Source: Cognatundibacterium griseum
Lineage (GTDB): Bacteria; Pseudomonadota; Gammaproteobacteria; Burkholderiales; Burkholderiaceae_D
Length of the DNA stretch: 62,883 nt
Direction of reading: 5' to 3'
NCBI RefSeq assembly: GCF_014284195.1
Contig: NZ_JACOGC010000009.1
Coordinates: 1-62,883 of the forward strand
Made by a program: the position numbers and the translations under genes. Under the pieces are notes generated by a model that did no database searches, was not told the origin of the DNA, and worked only from the letters and a program-made list of their open reading frames with translations. Each line of letters starts with the position of its first letter. Position 1 is the stretch's first letter. This document shows positions 1 to 7,537 of the stretch, piece after piece.

Positions 1-252
1 TTTCTGAACTCCTTCTTGCGAAGGTGTCGCTCACTCAAAATACTGACAGTTCGGCTTCCATTGCTGAAAACCGTCTTGCTTTGTTATTTCTTGCGAACAT
101 TTGATATTTTTTAAGCATGCCGGCCAGCTACACTGACCGGTGCGCTTTCATCAAGTGCCCACATTTATTGACTGTTAATTGTTAAAGATCGCTGTCTTGT
201 CTGCTGGCTTTTACAGCTTGCTGGCGAAGCGTTTTGTTCGTCAGCAGCAGAG
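1..252 (-). promoter_or_regulatory. Leader of an rRNA operon (16S lies just outside the window)
   Basis: Read on the minus strand this is the transcribed leader before a 16S rRNA. A boxA-like antitermination element (GATCTTTAACAA) is at 179-190, followed by the segment AGTATTTTGAGTGAGCGAC about 25-45 bases from the window edge. From memory, that segment precedes the 16S gene in Burkholderiales. No protein gene is supported here. The 16S gene itself is not in the window, so the assignment rests on the leader and the promoter. Confidence 0.75.
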
Positions 253-259
253 AAACGAG

Positions 260-288
260 ATTATGAACGACTTAACGCACACTGTCAA
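260..288 (-). promoter_or_regulatory. rRNA operon promoter
   Basis: On the minus strand there is a perfect -35 TTGACA (283-288), a 17-base spacer and a near-consensus -10 CATAAT (260-265). Initiation is expected near 252-254. The boxA-like element lies about 65 bases downstream. The strength and placement fit an rRNA operon promoter reading leftward out of the window. The stretch 289-459, between this promoter and the next gene, holds nothing else I can identify. Confidence 0.75.
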
Positions 289-459
289 CTACCTTCCCAC
301 AAACTCCTCGCCGTATAAGCTGCAGAGGCGACTGCCCGACAAAATTTCTTCGTATCGAACTGAATTAAAGACTGAGTCGCATCAAAGGGTAAAATACCGT
401 TTTCGCAGCCACAAAACGCTTCAGACCATTTCTGACTGAGGCCTCTGGAATCAATCACT

Positions 460-2067
460 ATGTTACGCATTACCGATTTACAACTCCCGCTGGATCATTC
501 TGAATCTGCTTTGCAGGCAGCTATTCTGCAGTCGCTCAATTTACCAGCAGATGAGTTAATCCACTTTGAAGTATTTAAACGCAGCTACGACGCGCGTAAA
601 AAAACAGCCATCATTCTTATCTACACGATCGATGTTGAAGTAAAGCATGAAGAGTCTGTTTTGCAGAAAAATAAAAACAATCCTCGCATCAGCACGACAC
701 CGGATACAAGTTATCAGTTCGTTGCGCAAGCCAGTGGTAAGCAATTTAAACGACCAGTTGTCATCGGCTTTGGCCCCTGCGGTTTATTCGCTGCATTAAT
801 ACTGGCTCAAATGGGGTATCGCCCGATTGTTCTCGAAAGGGGGAAAACGGTAAGGGAGCGAACTCAGGATACCTGGGGATTATGGCGAAAACGGGAATTG
901 CAACCTGAATCCAACGTTCAGTTCGGTGAGGGCGGAGCCGGTACGTTTTCAGATGGAAAATTATATAGCCAGATTAAAGATCCAAAACATTATGGCCGGA
1001 AGGTATTAACTGAGTTCGTCAAAGCTGGTGCGCCGGACGAAATTTTATACGTCAGCAAGCCGCATATCGGCACCTTTCGTCTGGTAAAAATGATTGAAGA
1101 AATGCGTAATTCAATCGAAGCATTAGGTGGAGAAATCCGCTTTCAGCAAAGGGTAACGGATATTGATATCCAAAATGGCGCGGTGCAGGGTGTGCAGGTA
1201 AACGACGGTGAATACATCGAAACTAATCACGTGGTTCTGGCAATAGGGCACAGCGCGCGGGACACTTTTCAGATGGTGTATGACAAAGGCATTTACGTGG
1301 AAGCCAAGCCATTTTCTGTTGGTTTCCGGATTGAACATCCGCAATCCGTGATTGATAAAGCCAGATTCGGCCCTAATGCCGGCAATAAAATCCTGGGCGC
1401 GGCGGATTACAAACTGGTCCACCACGCCTCGAATGGCCGTTCCGTGTACAGCTTTTGCATGTGCCCGGGCGGCACGGTAGTGGCCGCCACCTCGGAGCCG
1501 GGACGCGTGGTCACCAATGGAATGAGCCAATACTCCAGAAACGAACGCAATGCCAACAGTGCCATCGTAGTTGGCATTTCACCCGCCGATTATCCAGGCC
1601 ATCCATTGGCTGGCATACAGTTTCAACGTGAACTGGAGTCACATGCTTACGTCATGGGGGGCGGCAATTACAATGCCCCGGGTCAGTTGATCGGGGATTT
1701 CCTGCGCAACACCAGTTCAACGGAATTAGGCGCGGTAACACCGTCTTATAAACCTGGCATTACATTAGTCAATCTGGCCGCTGCCCTGCCCGGATTTGCC
1801 ATTGAGGCGATACGCGAAGCCATTCCTGCGTTTGATAAAAAAATTAAAGGCTTCGCGATGAATGACGGCATCCTGACCGGTGTCGAAACCAGAACATCCT
1901 CACCCATCAGGATAAAAAGAAATGATGAAACGCTTCAAAGCATCAACACCAAAGGACTTTATCCTGCCGGTGAGGGTGCAGGTTATGCCGGTGGGATTTT
2001 ATCTGCCGGTGTAGACGGCATCCGGGTTGCCGAAGCAGTCGCTTTGTCGATGAATAAAACCGCATAA
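460..2067 (+). CDS. FAD-dependent dehydrogenase of the COG2509 family
   Basis: A 535-residue flavoprotein of unknown substrate. An N-terminal domain of about 95 residues precedes a Rossmann dinucleotide-binding motif (GFGPCG, residues 103-108). A glycine-rich FAD-contact segment (FGEGGAGTFSDGK) follows near residue 155, and a second FAD motif near the C-terminus (PAGEGAGYAGG). This arrangement and length match the uncharacterised FAD-dependent dehydrogenases of COG2509. The ATG lies about 170 bases from the divergent rRNA promoter, and the gene is convergent with ntrC. It appears to be a single-gene unit. The family is clear; the reaction is not known. Confidence 0.85.
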   Translation: MLRITDLQLPLDHSESALQAAILQSLNLPADELIHFEVFKRSYDARKKTAIILIYTIDVEVKHEESVLQKNKNNPRISTTPDTSYQFVAQASGKQFKRPVVIGFGPCGLFAALILAQMGYRPIVLERGKTVRERTQDTWGLWRKRELQPESNVQFGEGGAGTFSDGKLYSQIKDPKHYGRKVLTEFVKAGAPDEILYVSKPHIGTFRLVKMIEEMRNSIEALGGEIRFQQRVTDIDIQNGAVQGVQVNDGEYIETNHVVLAIGHSARDTFQMVYDKGIYVEAKPFSVGFRIEHPQSVIDKARFGPNAGNKILGAADYKLVHHASNGRSVYSFCMCPGGTVVAATSEPGRVVTNGMSQYSRNERNANSAIVVGISPADYPGHPLAGIQFQRELESHAYVMGGGNYNAPGQLIGDFLRNTSSTELGAVTPSYKPGITLVNLAAALPGFAIEAIREAIPAFDKKIKGFAMNDGILTGVETRTSSPIRIKRNDETLQSINTKGLYPAGEGAGYAGGILSAGVDGIRVAEAVALSMNKTA

Positions 2068-2153
2068 AGATCATACCGGGGCAGGTATCTGCGAAGATCC
2101 CCGCCCCACTGTCCGAGCAAACCAGTTATACGATTTCCATCGAAGGATGCGAC

Positions 2154-3662
2154 TCAATCATCCTTCGCGCCATCAATTCCCAGCTCATGAATTTTACGGG
2201 TAATCGTATTGCGCCCGATCCCCAATCGTACTGCCGCATCGTTTTTTCGTCCGTGCGTATATTTCAACGCAGCCTTGATGACGATGGCTTCAAATTTATC
2301 ACCCAGCTTGACAATAACTTCCGGCTGCCCCTGAGCAAGCATGCTGGTGGCTTCGGCTTCCAGCAACTCCAGCCAGCTATGCGTCACCGCTAAAGTATGG
2401 TGTCTGTCAGCCCCCCCAACTGCCGGAGTTTGCACGACAGGATGATGCGCGGCTTCGGTACCGGACCTCTCAGCCTGCGGGCTGTGCGGAACCGGAGAAG
2501 AAAGCGTATTCGACGGCAATAAATCCTGAGGTAAATCGGGAATTTCCACAGTCTGTCCGGGAGCCATCACGGTAATCCAGTTGCAAAGATTTTCCAGTTG
2601 CCGCACATTTCCCGGAAAATCCAGCGTCGACAAAAACTGCATCGCGGAATCAGACAGGCGCTTCACCTCCACATCAAGCTGTCTTGCGCTTTGACTCAGA
2701 AAGAATCTGGCCAGCAAAGGAATATCTTCGCGGCGCTCGCGTAAGCTGGGTAAGCGCAAACGAATGACATTCAGGCGATGGTATAAGTCCTCACGGAACA
2801 AGCCCTCTTTTACACGCGCTTCCAGATTCTGGTGTGTGGCGGCAATCACGCGAACGTTGGCTTTCATAGGCTGATGCCCGCCGACCCGGTAGAAATGTCC
2901 GTCAGAAAGCACCCGCAATAATCTGGTTTGCAGATCAAATGGCATATCACCAATCTCATCCAGAAACAAAGTACCGCCTTCCGCCTGCTCAAACCGCCCC
3001 CGGCGGGTCGTCTGCGCTCCGGTAAATGCGCCGCGCTCATGGCCAAACAATTCAGATTCCAGCAAGTCTTTGGGAATAGCGGCTGTATTCAACGCAATAA
3101 ATGGCTGATGGGCGCGGGGGCTGTGTTTATGCAAAGCGCGGGCGACCAATTCTTTACCGCTACCGGACTCGCCGGTAATCAGAACGGTGACGTTAGATTG
3201 AGACAAACGGCCAATGGCACGGAATACATCCTGCATCGCTGGTGCCTGCCCGAGAATTTCAGGCGTCTCGGATGTTGCCTGCTCAACGTTCGACTCGCGC
3301 AAACTTTCCTCAAGCGCCCTGCGGATCAACTCTACCGCTTTATCCAGATCAAAGGGCTTTGCGAGATACTCAAATGCTCCTCCCTGAAACGCCGCCACAG
3401 CCGAATCCAGATCAGAGAATGCCGTCATGATGATGACTGGCAAGCCGGGATGTTTGGCTTTGACTGTCTGCAACAACTCCAACCCCGAAGCGCCGTGCAT
3501 ACGGATGTCAGACACCAGAACTTGCGGTGTCTCTGATTGCAAGGCAAGCATGGCATCACGCGCATTCGTAAAACTTTTTGTCGTCAGATTTTCTCTTGCC
3601 AATGCTTTTTCAAGCACCCAGCGAATCGAATCATCATCATCCACAATCCAGATAGGTTTCAT
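2154..3662 (-). CDS. ntrC: Nitrogen regulation response regulator NtrC
   Basis: A 502-residue sigma-54 activator. The receiver domain (1-120) has the acidic pocket DDDD and phosphoacceptor D52. The AAA+ domain (about 140-380) has Walker A GESGSGKE and the sigma-54-contact loop GAFTGA. After a variable linker rich in Pro and His comes a Fis-type helix-turn-helix ([15 protein letters not shown]). Length and domain order are those of NtrC/GlnG. It follows ntrB by 85 bases on the same strand, so it is the last gene of the glnA-ntrBC region. Phosphorylated by NtrB, it would activate sigma-54 promoters; a matching site lies upstream of glnA at 7245-7261. Confidence 0.95.
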   Translation of the reverse strand: MKPIWIVDDDDSIRWVLEKALARENLTTKSFTNARDAMLALQSETPQVLVSDIRMHGASGLELLQTVKAKHPGLPVIIMTAFSDLDSAVAAFQGGAFEYLAKPFDLDKAVELIRRALEESLRESNVEQATSETPEILGQAPAMQDVFRAIGRLSQSNVTVLITGESGSGKELVARALHKHSPRAHQPFIALNTAAIPKDLLESELFGHERGAFTGAQTTRRGRFEQAEGGTLFLDEIGDMPFDLQTRLLRVLSDGHFYRVGGHQPMKANVRVIAATHQNLEARVKEGLFREDLYHRLNVIRLRLPSLRERREDIPLLARFFLSQSARQLDVEVKRLSDSAMQFLSTLDFPGNVRQLENLCNWITVMAPGQTVEIPDLPQDLLPSNTLSSPVPHSPQAERSGTEAAHHPVVQTPAVGGADRHHTLAVTHSWLELLEAEATSMLAQGQPEVIVKLGDKFEAIVIKAALKYTHGRKNDAAVRLGIGRNTITRKIHELGIDGAKDD

Positions 3663-3747
3663 ATTTTTGTCTTATTTCCAGTATTGAACTGATGCATTCA
3701 TCACGATATCTTGTCCTTATACTTCGCACCCAAAATGGGCACGATTT

Positions 3748-4827
3748 TTACGGAAGCGGAATCAGGATTCTGAAATCCGTACAGCCCGGCCGGCTCTCAC
3801 ACTCAATCACACCTAAATGCTGCTCGACAAAGGTCTGTGCCAGAGTCAGCCCCAGTCCGCTGCCGCCATCTCTGCCGGAAACCAGCGGATAAAAAATCCG
3901 GTTCCGGATTTCCGGAGGTATGCCAGGCCCGTTATCAATGATATGCAAGTCTAATGCCAGCCTGTATCTGACTTTAGCCAGCGTGATCTGCCGCACCACC
4001 CGCGTCTTAAACGTAAGACGCGCATCCCCCTGACGAATACGTTCAGCCAGTGCCTGTGCGGCATTGTGGGCAATATTAAGAACAGACTGGATCAGCTGCT
4101 CTTTATCGCCACGGAATTCCGGAATGGACAAATCATAATCACGCTGAATCGTCAGACCTTGCGGAAACTCCGCGACGATCAGACTCCGCACCCGCTCACA
4201 GACTTCGTGAATATTGACATCACCCACGATATGCGGGAAACGATGCGGTGCCAGCAAACGGTCAACCAGTGTCTGCAGCCGGTCGGCTTCTTTGATGATC
4301 ACCTGCGTATATTCGCGCAACTCTTTCAGATGACGCTCCGGCAATTCCAGCTCCAGCAACTGTGCCGCACCGCGGATGCCACCGAGTGGATTCTTAATCT
4401 CATGCGCCAGATTGCGGATCAGCTCTTTGTTCGCCTTGCTCTGATCCAGCATGCGTTCTTCGCGATCAAGCTTCAGTTGCTGAACATTTTCCCTGAACTC
4501 GATTAACACCGGCATTTCGGGATTATCCAGCGCAGTCACAATGCTGTGCACGTGCAGCGACTCCCGGCCCGCGCGCTCCAGCGTCAGATCCTGCCGTTTG
4601 TCCGCAAACTGATGCGCCACGGCCTGATGAAAAACTTCCAGTAATTCTTCGCCATTCAAAAACAAGTCTGTCAGACGTTGCTGCGCCAGCGCCTTCATGG
4701 AGCTGTCAAGCAGGCTTTCGGCCGCAGCATTTGCGAACAGAACACCGCCCTGAGCATCCAGCACCAGCACAGCGGAAGTCAGCAAATCAAGACCGGCAAA
4801 TGAGGGGAAAGTATTTTTCAAAATCAT
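3748..4827 (-). CDS. ntrB: Nitrogen sensor histidine kinase NtrB
   Basis: A 359-residue cytoplasmic kinase with no membrane segment. An N-terminal PAS-like domain (about 10-110) is followed by a HisKA domain with phosphoacceptor H142 in NLAHEIKNPLGG. The HATPase domain has N- and G-boxes (DNGPGIPPE, GSGLGLTLAQ). In the family it phosphorylates or dephosphorylates NtrC under PII control. The ATG at 4827 sits only about ten bases after the hairpin and U-tract of a terminator-like element (4831-4857), and I see no ordinary Shine-Dalgarno sequence. An out-of-frame ATG lies four bases upstream. The start or expression mode may therefore be unusual. Confidence 0.93.
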   Translation of the reverse strand: MILKNTFPSFAGLDLLTSAVLVLDAQGGVLFANAAAESLLDSSMKALAQQRLTDLFLNGEELLEVFHQAVAHQFADKRQDLTLERAGRESLHVHSIVTALDNPEMPVLIEFRENVQQLKLDREERMLDQSKANKELIRNLAHEIKNPLGGIRGAAQLLELELPERHLKELREYTQVIIKEADRLQTLVDRLLAPHRFPHIVGDVNIHEVCERVRSLIVAEFPQGLTIQRDYDLSIPEFRGDKEQLIQSVLNIAHNAAQALAERIRQGDARLTFKTRVVRQITLAKVRYRLALDLHIIDNGPGIPPEIRNRIFYPLVSGRDGGSGLGLTLAQTFVEQHLGVIECESRPGCTDFRILIPLP

Positions 4828-4830
4828 TCA

Positions 4831-4857
4831 TAAAAAAAGGTCGCATTCAGCGACCTT
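4831..4857 (-). terminator. Rho-independent terminator after the DUF4124 gene
   Basis: An 8-bp stem (AAGGTCGC/GCGACCTT) with a 5-base loop is followed on the minus strand by seven Ts. It ends the DUF4124 transcript but lies directly against the ntrB start codon. If fully efficient, ntrBC would need its own promoter inside or just before this element, for which there is almost no room. A leaky terminator or attenuator is more likely. Confidence 0.75.
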
Positions 4858-4926
4858 GTTACGCAAACATCATGCCTGGAAATAAAGTGAGAATGTCATA
4901 TGATTTCCTGCATGATTTCCCGGGAC

Positions 4927-5421
4927 TCACTTCAGGTTCGCCAATTCCCGTTTGAGTGCCTCAACATTTTTTTCACTGCGGCCGATACTGTCTTTCAGGT
5001 TGGCCGTGCGCTCCTGGTATTTGGCGTAATTCCGCTCATCGCCGCGGCGCTCAGGCTCTCCGTTGTTGTACTCTTTCTTCAGGTCAGCCAGTTTCTGCTC
5101 TTCGTTTTTCAGTTCATCTGCCAATATCTGCTTACGGTCTGAATCCCTGGCCTTTTGTGTGCCCTCATCCACTTTGGGGAAATCTGCCGGGCTGGAAGCT
5201 GGTTTTCCTTGTGTCTTTTTGGCAGACGCCGGCAAAGTGGGTGCCGGAACCACCGTAATGCCAGGCAAATCTACCTTCTTGCAACCCTTTGTTGCGCCGG
5301 TATTTTTATATTCTTTCTTCCCGTTCTCATCGACGCACAAAAAAACCTCTGTCTGCGCATGAGCGAGACTCTGCAAAAGAATCAGAACCACAAAACCAGT
5401 CAAAAGTCGCTTCATATTCAA
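4927..5421 (-). CDS. DUF4124 domain protein, exported
   Basis: A 164-residue protein. It starts with a signal peptide (MKRLLTGFVVLILLQSLAHA, from residue 3) that should be cleaved after AHA. A DUF4124-type segment follows (EVFLCVDENGKKEYKNTG) with cysteines near residues 28 and 47, then a Pro/Ala/Ser-rich linker. The C-terminal 80 residues are a charged, predicted coiled coil rich in Lys, Glu and Leu. DUF4124 proteins are periplasmic and their role is unknown. The gene sits between glnA and ntrB, each side closed by a terminator hairpin, so it may be an independent unit rather than part of the nitrogen operon. Confidence 0.75.
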   Translation of the reverse strand: MNMKRLLTGFVVLILLQSLAHAQTEVFLCVDENGKKEYKNTGATKGCKKVDLPGITVVPAPTLPASAKKTQGKPASSPADFPKVDEGTQKARDSDRKQILADELKNEEQKLADLKKEYNNGEPERRGDERNYAKYQERTANLKDSIGRSEKNVEALKRELANLK

Positions 5422-5500
5422 TCATTCATCAAAAACAGACAAGTAGTGTATGCGAAGCAAGGTTTCTGCACAATTCCAGGTTACTTAAGGTAACAAACAA

Positions 5501-5527
5501 AAAAAGCGGGGTGAAAACCCCGCTTTT
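5501..5527 (-). terminator. Terminator downstream of glnA
   Basis: The stem AGCGGGGT/ACCCCGCT with a short GAAA loop is flanked by A and T runs on both sides. On the minus strand the stem is followed by a run of seven Ts. It lies 15 bases past the glnA stop, so most glnA transcripts should end here, before the DUF4124 gene. Confidence 0.85.
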
Positions 5528-5541
5528 CTTTTCCCGGTCAA

Positions 5542-6957
5542 TTACAGGGAGTAGTACATATCAAACTCTACCGGATGGGTAGTCATGCGGAAGCGCTGGA
5601 CTTCCTGCATTTTCAGTTCGATGTAGGCGTCGATCATGCTGTCGCTGAATACACCGCCGCGTGTCAGGAACTCACGGTCTTTGTTCAGTGCATCCAATGC
5701 TTCTTCCAGAGAAGAGCAAACTGTCGGGATCAGTGCATCTTCTTCTGGTGGCAGATGATACAGATCTTTCGTCGCTGCTTCGCCAGGGTGGATCTTGTTC
5801 TGAACACCATCCAGACCAGCCATCATCAGTGCGGAGAATGCCAGGTATGGGTTTGCCAGCGGATCTGGGAAACGCGCTTCAACACGGCGACCTTTTGGAT
5901 TCGCAACGTAAGGAATACGGATAGAAGCAGAACGGTTACGTGCCGAATAAGCCAGCTTAACCGGAGCTTCAAAACCTGGAACCAGACGCTTGTAGGAATT
6001 GGTACCCGGATTAGTAATAGCGTTCAGTGCTTTGGCGTGCTTGATGATACCGCCGATGTAGTACAGAGCGAACTCAGACAAACCGGCATAGCCGTCGCCA
6101 GCAAACAGATTTTTGCCGTCTTTCCAGATCGACTGGTGAACGTGCATACCGGAACCGTTATCGCCAACGATAGGCTTAGGCATGAAAGTCGCTGTCTTGC
6201 CGTAAGTGTGGGCTACGTTCCAGACGACGTATTTCAGATTTTGCGTCCAGTCAGCACGCTCAACCAATGTAGAGAATTTAGTACCGATTTCATTCTGACC
6301 AGCGCCAGCCACTTCGTGGTGATGCACTTCAACCGGGATGCCCATGGATTCGAGGATCAGGCACATTTCAGAACGCATGTCCTGGAAACTGTCGACCGGA
6401 GGAACAGGGAAATAGCCACCTTTAACGGTTGGGCGATGGCCGGAATTGCCGCCTTCGAGTTTGGCGCCTGTTGTCCAGGAGGCTTCTTCGGAATCAATTT
6501 TCACGAAGCAGCCGGACATATCCACATCCCAGCGCACGCCATCAAAAATGAAAAACTCTGGCTCTGGGCCAAAGTAGGCAGTATCACCGATACCGGAAGA
6601 CTTCAGATACGCTTCTGCGCGCTTCGCGATCGAACGCGGATCACGGTCGTAGCCTTTGCCATCGGATGGTTCGATAACGTCACATTGCATGAACAATGTG
6701 GTTTCTTCCATGAATGGATCGATATTGGCGGTGTTCGGATCAGGCATCAGCAACATGTCAGAAGCTTCAATGCCCTTCCAGCCTGCAATCGACGAACCGT
6801 CAAATGCGTGACCAGATTCGAATTTATCCATATCGAATTGGGAAACTGGAACAGTCACGTGCTGTTCTTTGCCTCGGGTATCAGCAAAGCGGAAATCAAC
6901 GAACTTAACTTCGTTGTCTTTCGCCATCTTCAAGACTTCTGCGGCTGTCATTGCCAT
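5542..6957 (-). CDS. glnA: Glutamine synthetase type I
   Basis: A 471-residue enzyme that makes glutamine from glutamate, ammonia and ATP. The N-terminal beta-grasp domain carries [13 protein letters not shown] and the latch [11 protein letters not shown]. The catalytic domain has the metal site ([10 protein letters not shown]), the [13 protein letters not shown] segment, the [10 protein letters not shown] loop and the arginine-rich [12 protein letters not shown] segment. Y400 in [10 protein letters not shown] corresponds to the adenylylated tyrosine, so GlnE control is expected. A terminator follows the gene. A sigma-54 promoter and an NtrC site lie upstream, and ntrB and ntrC lie downstream on the same strand. 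All key residues appear present. Confidence 0.97.
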   Translation of the reverse strand: MAMTAAEVLKMAKDNEVKFVDFRFADTRGKEQHVTVPVSQFDMDKFESGHAFDGSSIAGWKGIEASDMLLMPDPNTANIDPFMEETTLFMQCDVIEPSDGKGYDRDPRSIAKRAEAYLKSSGIGDTAYFGPEPEFFIFDGVRWDVDMSGCFVKIDSEEASWTTGAKLEGGNSGHRPTVKGGYFPVPPVDSFQDMRSEMCLILESMGIPVEVHHHEVAGAGQNEIGTKFSTLVERADWTQNLKYVVWNVAHTYGKTATFMPKPIVGDNGSGMHVHQSIWKDGKNLFAGDGYAGLSEFALYYIGGIIKHAKALNAITNPGTNSYKRLVPGFEAPVKLAYSARNRSASIRIPYVANPKGRRVEARFPDPLANPYLAFSALMMAGLDGVQNKIHPGEAATKDLYHLPPEEDALIPTVCSSLEEALDALNKDREFLTRGGVFSDSMIDAYIELKMQEVQRFRMTTHPVEFDMYYSL

Positions 6958-7096
6958 GTGAAACTCCTCAAATAGAGCTAAAAAATAAATTCAGAAATTG
7001 CCGAGCCCATTATCAGCCATTACGGCCAGTAAATGATTGACCTATTTACTTATCAGTCCCGATATACCGTGGCTGCTAAACTCAATAAAACATGAT

Positions 7097-7112
7097 AGCA
7101 GAAACTATGCCA
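7097..7112 (-). promoter_or_regulatory. Candidate sigma-54 promoter of glnA
   Basis: On the minus strand the sequence TGGCATAGTTTCTGCT matches the -24/-12 consensus (TGGCAC-N5-TTGCA). The invariant GG and GC dinucleotides are at the correct spacing. It lies 140 bases before the glnA ATG. The match at -12 is CTGC rather than TTGC. Together with the NtrC site about 135 bases further upstream this is a coherent nitrogen-regulated promoter. Confidence 0.65.
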
Positions 7113-7244
7113 CCCGCCTGATATACCGGAATCAAATATCCGTATTTGTAAACCCTTGTTTTTACAGGTCTTAAATCAGGGTGCCCACAAGAAATGTTTT
7201 ATCACAATACAGAAATTCACCACAATGAAGCGCCCGCCCATGAA

Positions 7245-7261
7245 AGCACCAAACAAGTGCA
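7245..7261. promoter_or_regulatory. Candidate NtrC binding site
   Basis: The 17-bp AGCACCAAACAAGTGCA matches the dyad TGCACC-N5-GGTGCA at ten of twelve conserved positions. It lies about 135 bases upstream of the sigma-54 promoter, a usual enhancer distance. A second, less regular pair of TGCA half-sites lies at 7281-7300 (TGCAT ... AGTGCA), which could be a weaker neighbouring site. The rest of 6958-7537 is AT-rich and holds no further gene. Confidence 0.6.
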
Positions 7262-7537
7262 ACAGGAATCACCAAAATAGTGCATCCTTATTTTAGTGCA
7301 AGACATCCCTTTCATGATGCAAAAAGAGCGGCCTTCAGATTCTCAATATCAAGATCATTCTGTTCCGCTTACCCTTAGTGACAAGAGACTTGATGCGCAT
7401 CACAATCTCTGCATCTTTTTAAAGAATGCAATTGACTCTCATTTCGGGAGTGTCTATTGTTCCGCAGGGCATCAATAGTGTTTTGTCGATACATCCGGCA
7501 AACCACCTCAATTGCAATCCATCTTTTCCTCTTCCAC

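Noticed and set aside
2068..2153. Terminator between the COG2509 gene and ntrC
   Set aside because: A GGGGC/GCCCC pairing exists, but it is weak and lacks a T-run on either strand.
5575..6975. 466-codon open frame on the plus strand
   Set aside because: It lies wholly antisense to glnA, has no family resemblance and follows the codon bias of the real gene.
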